The notes: generated by a model not told the origin, from the sequence alone. Counted from the stretch's first letter, positions 1-7,692 are shown. The stretch: 20,614 nt of DNA from Chloroflexota bacterium (GCA_026389735.1 JAPLHH010000061.1:1-20614), one strand, 5' to 3'. Translations and numbers: made by a program.

Positions 1-66
1 GAGTAGTCTGGTCAGTACGTCCTCAAATGTCTCATACTCGCAAAAGTCCAGATTGTGTGAGGTCAC
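1..66 (-). CDS. Possible 5' end of a minus-strand gene (partial)
   Basis: Reading the minus strand, a GTG at 66-64 opens a frame of 22 codons that runs off the left edge without a stop; the peptide contains NLDFCEYETFEDVLTRLL, which has the look of ordinary globular protein. The same frame is open upstream to a stop at 138-136, with a TTG at 105, so the true start is unclear. A GGAGG lies at 88-84, but 17 nt from the GTG is too far for a standard ribosome site. Two plus-strand frames are also open here for about 35-41 codons, so the call is weak. I do not recognise the protein. Confidence 0.25.
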   Translation of the reverse strand, partial: MTSHNLDFCEYETFEDVLTRLL

Positions 67-220
67 TTTTGCCTGTTTTGTTACCTCCGAAGCAAAGAAC
101 GGCAACTGAAAACTGCTACGACATGTAGGGCCTTTTTATTAATGGGTTGCAGAGAGCGTCTATAAAGAAAACGTTTTCAATATGGCTGTAACCTTTAAGG
201 GTCGTTTGGGAGTGGCACTT

Positions 221-240
221 GGCGGGGCTAAAGTCCCGCC
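221..240. repeat. Short palindrome of the CTAAAG/CTTTAG hairpin type
   Basis: The 20-base palindrome GGCGGGGCTAAAGTCCCGCC has arms GGCGGG/CCCGCC plus a G-T wobble pair and a C-G pair around a TAAA loop. Its arm-and-loop plan matches the hairpins at 1188-1209, 6058-6081, 6157-6178 and 7589-7610. It is followed by CTACATTA, similar to the ACTACATT that ends the element at 1183-1237. A possible decayed partner hairpin lies just upstream around 191-204. Confidence 0.6.
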
Positions 241-291
241 TCTACATTAGTAAATCAACCTAGATTGCACTCTATTGCAAATCGTGCCCTG

Positions 292-320
292 TTGAAAGCC
301 TGCTACCGCTTATCTATAAT
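292..320 (+). promoter_or_regulatory. Sigma70-type promoter for tlyA
   Basis: TTGAAA at 292-297 and TATAAT at 315-320 are separated by exactly 17 bases. Transcription would begin near 327, giving a leader of about 100 nt before tlyA that includes the repeat module at 346-410. This is motif matching only. Confidence 0.55.
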
Positions 321-345
321 CAGCCTTGCCGGCTTATACCCGCCC

Positions 346-410
346 CTTTGACAGGAGAGGGTTAGAGTGAGGATGACAATGGGAGATTCTTCGCTTCGCT
401 CAGAATGACA
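346..410. repeat. Dispersed repeat module upstream of tlyA
   Basis: The first part (346-375, CTTTGACAGGAGAGGG then TTAGAGTGAGG) closely matches the module at 11328-11357 upstream of the second activator gene. The second part (386-408) contains the dyad ATTCT...AGAAT around TCGCTTCGCTC. From memory, phrases of this kind recur between genes in many Dehalococcoidia-like genomes; no search was run. It lies entirely in the tlyA leader and ends 19 bases before the start codon. Confidence 0.6.
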
Positions 411-429
411 GAAAGCAGAAGGGACAAAT

Positions 430-1182
430 ATGCCAAAGCAGCGACTGGACAATCTATTAGTGGCCAGAGAACTGGCTGAAAATGAGAGCAAAGCCCAGGC
501 TATTATTATGGCCGGCAAAGTAACTGTATCCGGCAAGGTAATCACCAAGCCAGGCACCCAAGTGGATGAAAACGCCAGCCTCGAGCTAGCCGAAAAACTG
601 CCATACGTCAGCCGCGGCGGCATCAAGCTGGCTCACGCCCTAGATGAGTTCAAGCTCGATGTCACTTCCTTGACAGCTATGGATATCGGCGCCTCTACCG
701 GCGGCTTTACCGACTGCCTCTTGCAGCGTGGTGCCAAGCGTGTCTACGCCATAGATGTCGGCTATGGCCAGCTCGACTATAAGCTGAGGCAGGACCCCAG
801 AGTCGTTGTTATGGAAAGGGTCAATGCCCACTACCCATTCTCCCTACCGGGAAGGGTCAATATGGCCACCATAGACTTGTCCTTCATCTCAGTGACCAAT
901 GTAATCCCCAATGTCATAGGTCATCTTACACAACCTGGCTATATAATCGTCCTGTTCAAGCCACAATTCGAGGCAGAGAGAAAAGAGGTGCCTAAAGGCG
1001 GCGTAATCAAAGACCCTCAGGTTCATGCCAATGTCCTCGGCCGGTTCATTGTCTGGGCAACCGACCACGACCTAAGATTGCGCGGGCTGGTTGCCTCACC
1101 TATACTCGGTGCCGAGGGCAACAAAGAATTTCTCATACTATTAAACCCAAGCCAAAGGAAATGGCAAGAGATTATTCGCTGA
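430..1182 (+). CDS. tlyA: TlyA family rRNA 2'-O-methyltransferase
   Basis: A cytosolic SAM-dependent methyltransferase of the TlyA family, whose members methylate ribose 2'-OH groups of 16S and/or 23S rRNA; older annotations call it hemolysin. An N-terminal S4 RNA-binding domain (about residues 1-60, beginning PKQRLDNLL) is followed by an FtsJ/RrmJ-like Rossmann domain. The SAM-binding loop is DIGASTGGFTD at 85-95. The K-D-K-E catalytic set typical of this fold can be placed at K66 (SRGGIK), D149 (TIDLSF), K177 (LFKPQFE) and E233 (NKEF). The length of 250 residues is normal, near 250-270. The ATG is preceded by AAGGG (419-423) at 6 nt spacing. The gene has its own likely promoter at 292-320, so it is probably not in an operon with anything to the left. 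Whether 16S, 23S or both are methylated cannot be read from sequence alone. Confidence 0.93.
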   Translation: MPKQRLDNLLVARELAENESKAQAIIMAGKVTVSGKVITKPGTQVDENASLELAEKLPYVSRGGIKLAHALDEFKLDVTSLTAMDIGASTGGFTDCLLQRGAKRVYAIDVGYGQLDYKLRQDPRVVVMERVNAHYPFSLPGRVNMATIDLSFISVTNVIPNVIGHLTQPGYIIVLFKPQFEAERKEVPKGGVIKDPQVHANVLGRFIVWATDHDLRLRGLVASPILGAEGNKEFLILLNPSQRKWQEIIR

Positions 1183-1237
1183 TGTAGTAGCGAGGCTTTA
1201 GCCTCGCTATAGGCGACCCTAACGGGTCGCCACTACA
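1183..1237. repeat. Composite twin-hairpin inverted repeat
   Basis: An outer inverted repeat TGTAGT (1183-1188) / ACTACA (1232-1237) encloses two perfect hairpins: TAGCGAGGC-TTTA-GCCTCGCTA (1188-1209, 9 bp) and GGCGACCC-TAAC-GGGTCGCC (1212-1231, 8 bp). It begins directly after the tlyA stop. No T-run follows, so it does not look like an intrinsic terminator. The same plan recurs at 6054-6124, 7586-7658 and 12203-12259. Confidence 0.8.
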
Positions 1238-1271
1238 TTGGACGTAAATTATCGATGAATATTCTCATGGT

Positions 1272-2045
1272 ATGAAAAGAAACTTCACGCTCACAGTTGA
1301 TGGCCTTCATCTTCCCGGCGAGGTCTACTTCCCAGAAACCACTAAAAGACCGTGCCCGGCCCTGTGCCTGTGCCATGGCATCCCTTCTGGACAGCCCAGC
1401 TCAAGCGATGACAGAGGCTACCCAGGATTAGCTGAAAGGTTCTGTGCCGCCGGCTTTGTCACCTTGATTTTCAACTTCAGAGGAACAGGCCTGGCTCAAG
1501 GCAATCTGGACATGCTGGGCTGGACACGGGACTTGAAGGCTGCCGTTGATTACCTCGCCAGCCTTGATGAAGTCGATAAATCGCGCCTCTGTCTTCTCGG
1601 CTCCAGCGGTGGTGCTGCCGTCAGCGTTTATGTCGCCGCCAATGACCCGAGGGTGTCTTGTCTGGTAACTCTCGCCTGCCCGGCTGAATTCGGTTTTCTG
1701 ACCGACAAGCAACGCGCTGAGGCTACCATTGACCACTTCCACAGCATCGGGGTGATAAGAGATAAGGACTTTCCGCTTTCGGTAGACGAATGGCTTGAAG
1801 GCTTTAGCACGGTCTCGCCACTCCGCTGGATAGGCAGAATCTCTCCCCGCCCTCTCCTCCTGATTCACGGCGAAAAAGATGACCTGGTGCCCGTAGAGCA
1901 CGCCCACAGGCTCTACGAACGGGCTGGTGAGCCTAAGGAGCTCGTGATTCTGCCAGGCGCCGGACACAGATTGCGCCTAGAAGAGAAAGCCATAACCACC
2001 GCCCTGGACTGGCTAATATCAACCGCTAAATTGACCTCTACATAG
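1272..2045 (+). CDS. Alpha/beta hydrolase (dienelactone hydrolase/acylamino-acyl peptidase-like)
   Basis: A 257-residue single-domain alpha/beta hydrolase, probably cytosolic since no signal peptide is visible. The strand-turn carrying the oxyanion hole is LCLCHGIPSG (31-40). The nucleophile elbow GSSGG places the serine at 112. HGEKDDLVP (199-207) gives the acid, most likely D203, and GAGHRL gives the histidine H232, so the catalytic triad is complete. A cap-like insertion lies at about 140-185. The FNFRGTGLAQG stretch (68-78) is typical of esterase/peptidase-like members. The substrate is unknown. The ATG has no good Shine-Dalgarno sequence. The composite repeat lies between it and tlyA, while the promoter of the purine operon lies at its 3' end, so it is probably expressed apart from purF. 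Confidence 0.85.
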   Translation: MKRNFTLTVDGLHLPGEVYFPETTKRPCPALCLCHGIPSGQPSSSDDRGYPGLAERFCAAGFVTLIFNFRGTGLAQGNLDMLGWTRDLKAAVDYLASLDEVDKSRLCLLGSSGGAAVSVYVAANDPRVSCLVTLACPAEFGFLTDKQRAEATIDHFHSIGVIRDKDFPLSVDEWLEGFSTVSPLRWIGRISPRPLLLIHGEKDDLVPVEHAHRLYERAGEPKELVILPGAGHRLRLEEKAITTALDWLISTAKLTST

Positions 2046-2060
2046 GAAAAGGCTTATAAT
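2031..2060 (+). promoter_or_regulatory. Sigma70-type promoter of the purF-purM-purH operon
   Basis: TTGACC (2031-2036) and TATAAT (2055-2060) lie 18 bases apart; the -35 overlaps the last codons of the upstream hydrolase gene. Transcription would start near 2067, only about 12 nt before the purF ATG. I see no PurR-like operator or riboswitch in this very short leader. Confidence 0.6.
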
Positions 2061-2078
2061 TAAGATGCAAGTTTAGCT

Positions 2079-3494
2079 ATGCATGAAAGCTGCGGTATAT
2101 TCGGCATTTATGCTCCCGGAGTAGATGTTGCCCGAATTACTTTCTTCGGCCTTTACGCCCTCCAGCATCGTGGGCAGGAAAGCGCCGGTATCGCTACCGC
2201 CGATGGAAAGAAAATCTACCTCCACACCTCCATGGGGCTGGTTTCCCAGGCTTTCACCGAGGACGAGCTGACCCAACTCCCAGGGCACATCGCTATTGGA
2301 CATACCAGGTATTCCACCACCGGCTCAAGCCGCTCAAGCAATGCCCAACCCATACTGGTGGAAGCGAATTCCACAACCATCGCCTTAGGACACAACGGCA
2401 ACATAGTTAACGCCAAATTCCTCCGCGACGAGCTTTGCCAGCTTGGCTATAACTTTGCTACCACCACCGATTCTGAGATTATCGCCAATCTCATCCTGTC
2501 CCCCACAGAAAGGAATCCAGTAGACAAGATAAAGTACGCTATGCGCCGGCTGCAAGGAGCCTATTCTCTGGTCATTATGACCAAGGACAAGTTGATTGGA
2601 GTTCGTGACCCTATGGGAGTGCGGCCACTTTGTCTGGGGACAATTGATGGTGGCTGGGTAATTGCCTCAGAAAGCTGTGCCTTTGGCCATATTGGCGCTC
2701 AGTTCATCAGGGAAATTGAACCTGGTGAAATAGTGGTTATAAATAAAAATGGGGTTAGAAGTTTTACGGAAAACAGTCCCCGAAGAGCCTTATGTATCTT
2801 CGAATATATCTACTTCGCCCGCCCCGACAGCATTATCCAGGGCAAGCTGCTTTACCCGGTACGGCAAGCCATGGGCAGAATACTAGCTCGAGACTATCCT
2901 GTTGATGCTGATTTAGTGATGGGTGTCCCTGACTCGGCCACTGCTGCCGGCATCGGCTACGCCATAGCCTCGGGCATTCCCTACTGCGAGGGCCTAATCA
3001 AGAACCGCTATGTGGGACGCACTTTCATTGAGCCTGACCAGAGATTGAGAGACCTCGGTGTTAAGCTGAAGTTCAATCCACTATCCGAAACAATCGCCGG
3101 GAAAAGGTTGATAGTCGTTGATGATAGTATTGTCCGCGGCACCACCACCCCTAAAGTAGTCGCCATGCTCAAGCGAGCCGGTGCCAGAGAGGTACACCTG
3201 CGCATCTGTGCCCCACCCATACGTCACCCCTGCTTCTTCGGCGTGGATATGGCGACAAAATGGGAGCTTATAGCTGCCCACAAGACCATACCAGAGATCA
3301 GGGACGCCATCGGAGCTGATTCCCTTGGTTATATAAGCATCGAGGGCTTAATCGAGTCGGTAGGCCTGCCCAAAGATATCTTCTGCCTGGCTTGCTTTAC
3401 CGGGGAATACCCCATCTCGGTGCAGCTAGAGATGGACAAACTGGCCCTGGAAGCCATACCTTCAGGGAGCTTGAGTGAACTCGGCGGATCGTGA
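2079..3494 (+). CDS. purF: Amidophosphoribosyltransferase
   Basis: Catalyses the first committed step of purine synthesis: PRPP plus glutamine to 5-phosphoribosylamine. The N-terminal class II glutaminase domain begins MHESCGIFG, so a four-residue propeptide would be removed to expose C5 as the N-terminal nucleophile; RGQESAGIA (31-39) and HNGNIVN (105-111) are conserved glutaminase segments. The C-terminal phosphoribosyltransferase domain carries the PRPP loop VVDDSIVRGTT (346-356). Four cysteines, C239, C385, C436 and C439, match the 4Fe-4S ligands of the Bacillus subtilis-type enzyme, which is oxygen labile. The length of 471 is normal. The ATG has no Shine-Dalgarno sequence but lies about 12 nt from the predicted transcription start. 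It overlaps purM by 20 bases, indicating translational coupling. Confidence 0.97.
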   Translation: MHESCGIFGIYAPGVDVARITFFGLYALQHRGQESAGIATADGKKIYLHTSMGLVSQAFTEDELTQLPGHIAIGHTRYSTTGSSRSSNAQPILVEANSTTIALGHNGNIVNAKFLRDELCQLGYNFATTTDSEIIANLILSPTERNPVDKIKYAMRRLQGAYSLVIMTKDKLIGVRDPMGVRPLCLGTIDGGWVIASESCAFGHIGAQFIREIEPGEIVVINKNGVRSFTENSPRRALCIFEYIYFARPDSIIQGKLLYPVRQAMGRILARDYPVDADLVMGVPDSATAAGIGYAIASGIPYCEGLIKNRYVGRTFIEPDQRLRDLGVKLKFNPLSETIAGKRLIVVDDSIVRGTTTPKVVAMLKRAGAREVHLRICAPPIRHPCFFGVDMATKWELIAAHKTIPEIRDAIGADSLGYISIEGLIESVGLPKDIFCLACFTGEYPISVQLEMDKLALEAIPSGSLSELGGS

Positions 3495-4500
3495 GGCTTA
3501 TGCCCGGGCCGGCGTTGATGTCAAGGCTGCCGATAAAGCCAAAGAGCTGATTAAACGACACGCCCGGTCTACCTCCAGACCTGAAGTCTTAACCGATATC
3601 GGCTTATTCGGCGGCATGTTCCAATTAAAGGGTTACACCGAGCCGGTGCTGGTATCAAGCGTTGACGGCGTAGGCACCAAGCTTAAAATCGCCTCTATTT
3701 TAGACAAGCACGACACCATCGGCATTGATTTAGTCAATCACTGCGTTAATGACGTCCTCACCTGCGGGGCCAGCCCGCTATTCTTCCTCGACTATATCGC
3801 TATGGGCAAACTTCTGCCAGAAAGAGTGGAAAACATCGTCAGCGGCATAGCCAGGGCCTGTAAAAACGTTGGCTGCGCCCTGATCGGCGGCGAAACTGCT
3901 GAAATGCCGGGAATCTATCAGGCCAATGACTATGACCTCGTCGGCTTCATCGTCGGAGTCGTAGAAAAGGCAAACATACTCAGCGGCAGTTCCATCGCTT
4001 CTGGTGATATTATCCTCGGTCTGCCTTCCAGCGGACTACATACTAACGGCTACTCGCTGGTGCGTAAGGTATTCGAGATAGACCGAAACCCGTCTTCGCT
4101 CCAAATCTTCTACCCTGAACTAAAACGAACTCTAGGCGAGGAGCTTCTCGAGCTGCACCGCTGCTATTATGCGGATCTCAAGCCGGTTTTGCCGATGGTT
4201 AAAGGGCTGGCGCATATCACCGGCGGCGGATTTATCGGTAACATTCCCAGGATTCTACCCCAAGGTCTGGCTGCACAAATCAATAAAGATGCCTGGCATG
4301 TTCCGCCCATCTTCAGACTCATTCAAGAAAGAGGCAAAATCAAAGAAGCCGAGATGTACCAGGTATTCAATATGGGGACAGGTATGGTCATTTTCTGCTC
4401 CCCACAGGACGTAGCCGAACTTACCGCCGCCTTGCCTGAAACCAAAAAAATTGGTAAGGTTATCAAATCAACAGATGGCAAAAAAATAACCATTACTTAA
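3475..4500 (+). CDS. purM: Phosphoribosylformylglycinamidine cyclo-ligase (AIR synthetase)
   Basis: Converts FGAM and ATP to aminoimidazole ribonucleotide in de novo purine synthesis. The PurM N-terminal ATP-binding domain shows VDGVGTKLKIA (63-73), GIDLVNHCVNDVLTCGASP (83-101) and GGETAEMPG (138-146). The C-terminal domain has SGLHTNGYSL (186-195) and ITGGGFIGNIPR (248-259). The length of 341 is standard. The GTG start overlaps the end of purF by 20 bases and is preceded by AGGGAG (3464-3469) at a good distance. purH follows after 11 bases. Middle gene of the purF-purM-purH operon; family and function are clear. Confidence 0.97.
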   Translation: MNSADREAYARAGVDVKAADKAKELIKRHARSTSRPEVLTDIGLFGGMFQLKGYTEPVLVSSVDGVGTKLKIASILDKHDTIGIDLVNHCVNDVLTCGASPLFFLDYIAMGKLLPERVENIVSGIARACKNVGCALIGGETAEMPGIYQANDYDLVGFIVGVVEKANILSGSSIASGDIILGLPSSGLHTNGYSLVRKVFEIDRNPSSLQIFYPELKRTLGEELLELHRCYYADLKPVLPMVKGLAHITGGGFIGNIPRILPQGLAAQINKDAWHVPPIFRLIQERGKIKEAEMYQVFNMGTGMVIFCSPQDVAELTAALPETKKIGKVIKSTDGKKITIT

Positions 4501-4511
4501 AGGAGGCTAAC

Positions 4512-6044
4512 TTGCGCGCTATTGTCAGCGTTTCCGACAAAACAGGACTGGTCGATTTTGTCCGCAAACTGAAAGATTTAGACATCGAAATATTCAGCAC
4601 CGGTGGCACTAAAAAGGCTATTGGGGTCGAGGGCATAAAAGTCCACAGCATCTCAGAGCTCACCGGTTTCCCTGAGATTCTCGATGGCCGGGTGAAAACG
4701 CTTCACCCGGCAGTCCACGGTGGCATCCTCGCCAGGCGTGAGCTTCCCCAACACATGGATGAGCTGGCAAAGAACAAGATTCAAACCATAGATATAGTAG
4801 TGGTCAACCTCTACCCCTTTGTCCAGACTGTCGCTAAAGCCACTGTTTCCCTTGAAGAGGCACTTGAGAATATCGACATCGGCGGGCCGACGATGATTCG
4901 TGCCGCCGCCAAGAACTTCCCGTCTGTCCTGGTAGTAGTTGACCCCGAAGACTATGATGCCGTCATCGAAAAGCTGCGTCAGGGCAAGGTGGACTTGAAA
5001 GAGCGGAAAAGGCTGGCTCAGAAAGCTTTCCAGCATGTTGCCATGTATGATACAGCCATCGCCCAGTATCTCAGAGATGAAGAGACCTTCCCACAGGACA
5101 TGACCATAGCTATGAAGAAGCTCTACGACCTGCGCTATGGAGAAAATCCCCACCAGAAAGCTGCCTTCTACACTGAGCAATTAATAAGGCAGAAGCCTTT
5201 GGGCATGACATCGGTCAAGCTGCTAAGCGGCCCGGAGCTCTCCTTCAATAATTTCCTTGACCTCGAAGCTGCCTGGAGTACAGCCTGCGACTTCACCGAC
5301 CCCACAATAGCTATCGTCAAGCATAACAATCCCTGTGGGCTTTGCAGCAACAAAGACCTGATCGAAGCCTACAAGAGAGCTCTTGCTGGCGACCCGGTAT
5401 CCGCCTTCGGAGGCATTGTTGCCTGCAATCGGCCTATTGACCTCGCCTTGGCTAGCGAAATCGATAAGACCCACTACGACTGCATTATAGCCCCGAGCTA
5501 CAGCGAAGAAGCTCTTGGCATCTTCAAGCGCAAGAAAAACTTGCGCCTCCTCTCGGCACCTGTACGGCAACAGCAAGGCAAAACCGGAAACATCGACTTT
5601 CGTCCTATCAGCGGCGGTTTCCTAGTGCAAGAGGAGGACTATTACACCGAGGAAGAGTTTAAGCCGAAGACCGTATCCAAGCGTGAGCCTACCAAGGCCG
5701 AAATGCGCGACCTTCTCTTCGCCTGGAAAGCAGTGAAACACATCAAGTCGAATGGCATCGTCCTGGCTAAAGACAACACGCTGCTCGGTATGGGCACGGG
5801 TCAGCCCAACAGGGTAGTCAGCGTCGAGCTATCTCTGAAGAGAGCCGGCGAGGCAGCTAAGGGCAGTGTCCTCGCCTCCGATGCCATGATTCCCTTCCCC
5901 GACACCGTTGAGGTGGCAGCCAAGGGCGGAGTAACTGCCGTAATCCAAACCGGCGGTTCCGTCAGAGATAAAGAGGTGATTGCCACGGCTGACCAGTATA
6001 ATATGGCTATGGTCTTGACCGGAATACGCCACTTTAGGCATTAA
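4512..6044 (+). CDS. purH: Bifunctional AICAR transformylase/IMP cyclohydrolase
   Basis: Performs the last two steps to IMP: formylation of AICAR with 10-formyl-THF and ring closure. The N-terminal MGS-like cyclohydrolase domain (about 1-190) contains STGGTKKAI (29-37) and ISELTGFPEILDGRVKTLHP (47-66). The AICARFT domain follows, with LRYGENPHQ (207-215), the catalytic K270-H271 in KHNNPCG, and DPVSAFGGIV (294-303). The length of 510 is normal. The start is TTG, supported by AGGAGG at 4501-4506 with 5 nt spacing; no nearby ATG fits. Last gene of the operon. It is followed by 151 bases of palindromic repeats with no T-tract terminator, so transcription may continue. Confidence 0.97.
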   Translation: MRAIVSVSDKTGLVDFVRKLKDLDIEIFSTGGTKKAIGVEGIKVHSISELTGFPEILDGRVKTLHPAVHGGILARRELPQHMDELAKNKIQTIDIVVVNLYPFVQTVAKATVSLEEALENIDIGGPTMIRAAAKNFPSVLVVVDPEDYDAVIEKLRQGKVDLKERKRLAQKAFQHVAMYDTAIAQYLRDEETFPQDMTIAMKKLYDLRYGENPHQKAAFYTEQLIRQKPLGMTSVKLLSGPELSFNNFLDLEAAWSTACDFTDPTIAIVKHNNPCGLCSNKDLIEAYKRALAGDPVSAFGGIVACNRPIDLALASEIDKTHYDCIIAPSYSEEALGIFKRKKNLRLLSAPVRQQQGKTGNIDFRPISGGFLVQEEDYYTEEEFKPKTVSKREPTKAEMRDLLFAWKAVKHIKSNGIVLAKDNTLLGMGTGQPNRVVSVELSLKRAGEAAKGSVLASDAMIPFPDTVEVAAKGGVTAVIQTGGSVRDKEVIATADQYNMAMVLTGIRHFRH

Positions 6045-6053
6045 GCAGAAACG

Positions 6054-6124
6054 TGTATGGACAGGGCTTTAGCCCTGTCCACAGCGATTTGGTTACGGAC
6101 AGGCCTAAAGGCCTTGTCCATACA
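6054..6124. repeat. Composite twin-hairpin inverted repeat
   Basis: Outer inverted repeat TGTATGGACA (6054-6063) / TGTCCATACA (6115-6124). Inside are the perfect 10-bp hairpin TGGACAGGGC-TTTA-GCCCTGTCCA (6058-6081) and the hairpin GGACAGGCC-TAAA-GGCCTTGTCC (6097-6119, one bulged T). The outer arms share bases with the inner hairpin arms, so alternative foldings compete. It lies between purH and the next gene. Confidence 0.8.
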
Positions 6125-6156
6125 GAGACAGTCGACAGTCCGAAGAGATAAGGTAG

Positions 6157-6178
6157 GGACAGGTCTTTAGACCTGTCC
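6157..6178. repeat. Solo hairpin of the same repeat family
   Basis: GGACAGGTC-TTTA-GACCTGTCC forms a perfect 9-bp hairpin with a TTTA loop. It shares the GGACAGG...CCTGTCC arms with the neighbouring composite element (6054-6124) but two base pairs nearest the loop differ with compensation. It ends 17 bases before the next start codon and might affect its translation or mRNA stability. Confidence 0.75.
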
Positions 6179-6195
6179 ACAAAGAAGAAAGTGAA

Positions 6196-6513
6196 ATGTT
6201 GATAATCGATAAAGATAGCGTCACTGCTACCAAGCAGAAAATAGCTGACCCTAAGAAGATAAAACAGGCTATTAAAGACGTGAAAAAAATGCTGGAGATA
6301 AAGGAGGTTCTCCTGTGGCGGTCTGAGGGGATGGCACCTTGCTGCGGTTCTCTGAATAATATATCGGCACAACTCACCCGTGAAGTCAACATTCTGGAAA
6401 ATACTCTGGCAGCACTAGAGAACGGCAATGCGGCTCAAGCCGCTGATTTATTACAAGAGTACATCCAGGTACTAGAGGCAAGCTGTGAACCCAGCCAACC
6501 GAACTATTGTTGA
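6196..6513 (+). CDS. Small helical protein of unknown function
   Basis: A 105-residue protein that I do not recognise. Most of it reads as charged amphipathic helix: a lysine-rich N-terminal half (about 13-33) and a second helix (about 59-95). Between them sits the turn SEGMAPCCGSLNN (43-55) with a C48-C49 pair; two further cysteines, C96 and C105, lie at the C terminus, so metal or disulfide chemistry is possible. There is no signal peptide or membrane segment. The ATG has a weak purine-rich site (AGAAAG) upstream. Its last 29 bases overlap the start of the GalT-like gene, which implies co-translation. It is a credible gene because its frame is open through the whole gap, but codon statistics were not calculated. 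Confidence 0.6.
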   Translation: MLIIDKDSVTATKQKIADPKKIKQAIKDVKKMLEIKEVLLWRSEGMAPCCGSLNNISAQLTREVNILENTLAALENGNAAQAADLLQEYIQVLEASCEPSQPNYC

Positions 6514-7576
6514 CCTCGATATTTTGGTTGAGGCCCTGCCCCAGAAAACAAAAAAACTTTCCCAGCGCATATTCTCGGTTTCGACTGCGAAGGGCTGCCT
6601 CAAGCCACCTGAAACCATGCTCCCCTGGATTGAGCAGCAGTTCGGCTCTGTTGATAGAGTAACCGAGCAGAAAATCATTAAAGTCACCAACCTGGTCACC
6701 TACGAAGGGGCTATATTCAACTCCTTGCGAGCCCTACGCCCACGACAGTTTGAGGATAGGCTCAGAGTTGAAGCCAGACTGATGGATCGAGCCAAAGACG
6801 ACCCGCTAAACAAGCCCCTCGAAGATACCCCAGAAGACCTTTTCGGCAGAATCAAGGGAAAATACTGCATTACCGCCAGCAACATCGCCAAGTACGACGG
6901 GCTACACGGCATGATAATCTTCAGAGACCACAACCCCTTAGCCTTCGATAGAGAAAAAATAATTGACTACCTAGATACGGGCTGGAAATGGGCGCAGAAA
7001 GCTAATAAATTCGATCCCTCAGCTAAGTATTACTTTTTCCTGTGGAACTCGCTGAAGAAAGCCGGGGCAAGCCTGGCTCATGGCCACGCTCAGGTGGTGC
7101 TAAGCCGAGATCACCATTATGCCAAAATCGAAGCCCTGCGCCATGCTGCCCTTCACTACAAAGCCGAGAATAAGGCCGACTATTTCGACGACCTGTACCA
7201 GATTCACCTTGACCTGGGCCTGGCTCTGGAAAAAGACGGTACCAGAGTTCTGGCTTATCTGACCCCGATCAAGGAAAAGGAAACAATGCTCCTTTCACCA
7301 GGTTTGAACCGTTCCTTCAAAGAAAGGCTCTATGAGGTTCTGGCCTGTCTTCGGGATTGCATGCATGTGACCGCCTTCAACGTGGGAATAGCCGTCCCAC
7401 CCCTAAACTCACTTCCCAAAGGCTGGAAGGATTTCCCCGTCATCGCCCGGCTAGTTGACCGCGGCTATCCCTGGGATGGTTCCTCTGATTTCGGCACCAT
7501 GGAACTTTACGCTGCCAGCATCATCTCCAGTGACCCATTCCAGGTAGCTCGAGAGCTTAAGGAGGCTTTAGCCTAA
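6485..7576 (+). CDS. GalT/HIT-superfamily nucleotidyltransferase-like protein
   Basis: A 363-residue protein with features of the histidine-triad superfamily, branch of galactose-1-phosphate uridylyltransferase and Ap4A phosphorylase. The key motif is SLAHGHAQVVL (196-206), with H199 and H201 set like the HxHxQ catalytic loop of those enzymes; it follows the segment FLWNSLKKAG (185-194). An N-terminal nucleotide-contact-like segment GLHGMIIFRDHNP (139-151) and a C-terminal FGTMELYAAS (336-345) fit the same fold. The family would transfer a nucleotidyl group to or from a sugar phosphate, or split a dinucleotide; the substrate here cannot be decided. The CxxC zinc sites of classical GalT are not visible. 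The GTG start has AGAGG (6474-6478) 6 nt upstream and overlaps the small unknown gene by 29 bases, so the two are probably coupled. Confidence 0.7.
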   Translation: MNPANRTIVDLDILVEALPQKTKKLSQRIFSVSTAKGCLKPPETMLPWIEQQFGSVDRVTEQKIIKVTNLVTYEGAIFNSLRALRPRQFEDRLRVEARLMDRAKDDPLNKPLEDTPEDLFGRIKGKYCITASNIAKYDGLHGMIIFRDHNPLAFDREKIIDYLDTGWKWAQKANKFDPSAKYYFFLWNSLKKAGASLAHGHAQVVLSRDHHYAKIEALRHAALHYKAENKADYFDDLYQIHLDLGLALEKDGTRVLAYLTPIKEKETMLLSPGLNRSFKERLYEVLACLRDCMHVTAFNVGIAVPPLNSLPKGWKDFPVIARLVDRGYPWDGSSDFGTMELYAASIISSDPFQVARELKEALA

Positions 7577-7585
7577 CCCACACAA

Positions 7586-7658
7586 TAGGGACAGGGCTTT
7601 AGCCCCGTCCAAGACGCTTGTTTATGATTTCACGGACAGACCTGAAGGTTTATCCCTA
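7586..7658. repeat. Composite twin-hairpin inverted repeat (partly decayed)
   Basis: Outer arms TAGGGA (7586-7591) / TCCCTA (7653-7658) enclose GGACAGGGC-TTTA-GCCCCGTCC (7589-7610, one mismatch) and a second hairpin GGACAGACC-TGAA-GGTTTATCC (7634-7655) whose right arm differs by two transitions. It has the same plan as the elements at 1183, 6054 and 12203. It lies between the GalT-like gene and the dehydratase operon. Confidence 0.7.
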
Positions 7659-7683
7659 CAAACCCACCCAGCTACCGCCTTCA

Positions 7684-7692
7684 TGCTATAAT
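7684..7692 (+). promoter_or_regulatory. Extended -10 promoter of the dehydratase operon
   Basis: TGCTATAAT is a full extended -10 (TGn + TATAAT). No TTGACA-like -35 exists at 16-18 bases. Transcription would start near 7699, and an AGGAGG (7731-7736) precedes the ATG at 7748. Motif evidence only. Confidence 0.45.

Larger units (their letters stand above)
67..429. other. Non-coding stretch upstream of tlyA
   Basis: I see no convincing gene here. The stretch holds a short palindrome (221-240), a sigma70-like promoter (292-320) and a dispersed repeat module (346-410), listed separately. If the minus-strand fragment at the left edge is real, this is a divergent intergenic region. Confidence 0.6.

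Noticed and set aside
303..626. A 107-codon minus-strand frame over the start of tlyA
   Set aside because: It is antisense to the S4 domain of tlyA and to the upstream repeat; no ribosome site or family likeness.
6058..6178. Palindromes after purH as intrinsic terminators
   Set aside because: None is followed by a T-run, and they match the dispersed repeat family found in other gaps.
6034..6428. Two minus-strand frames across the purH downstream repeats
   Set aside because: They are made mainly of the GGACAGG palindromes and the antisense of the small gene at 6196.
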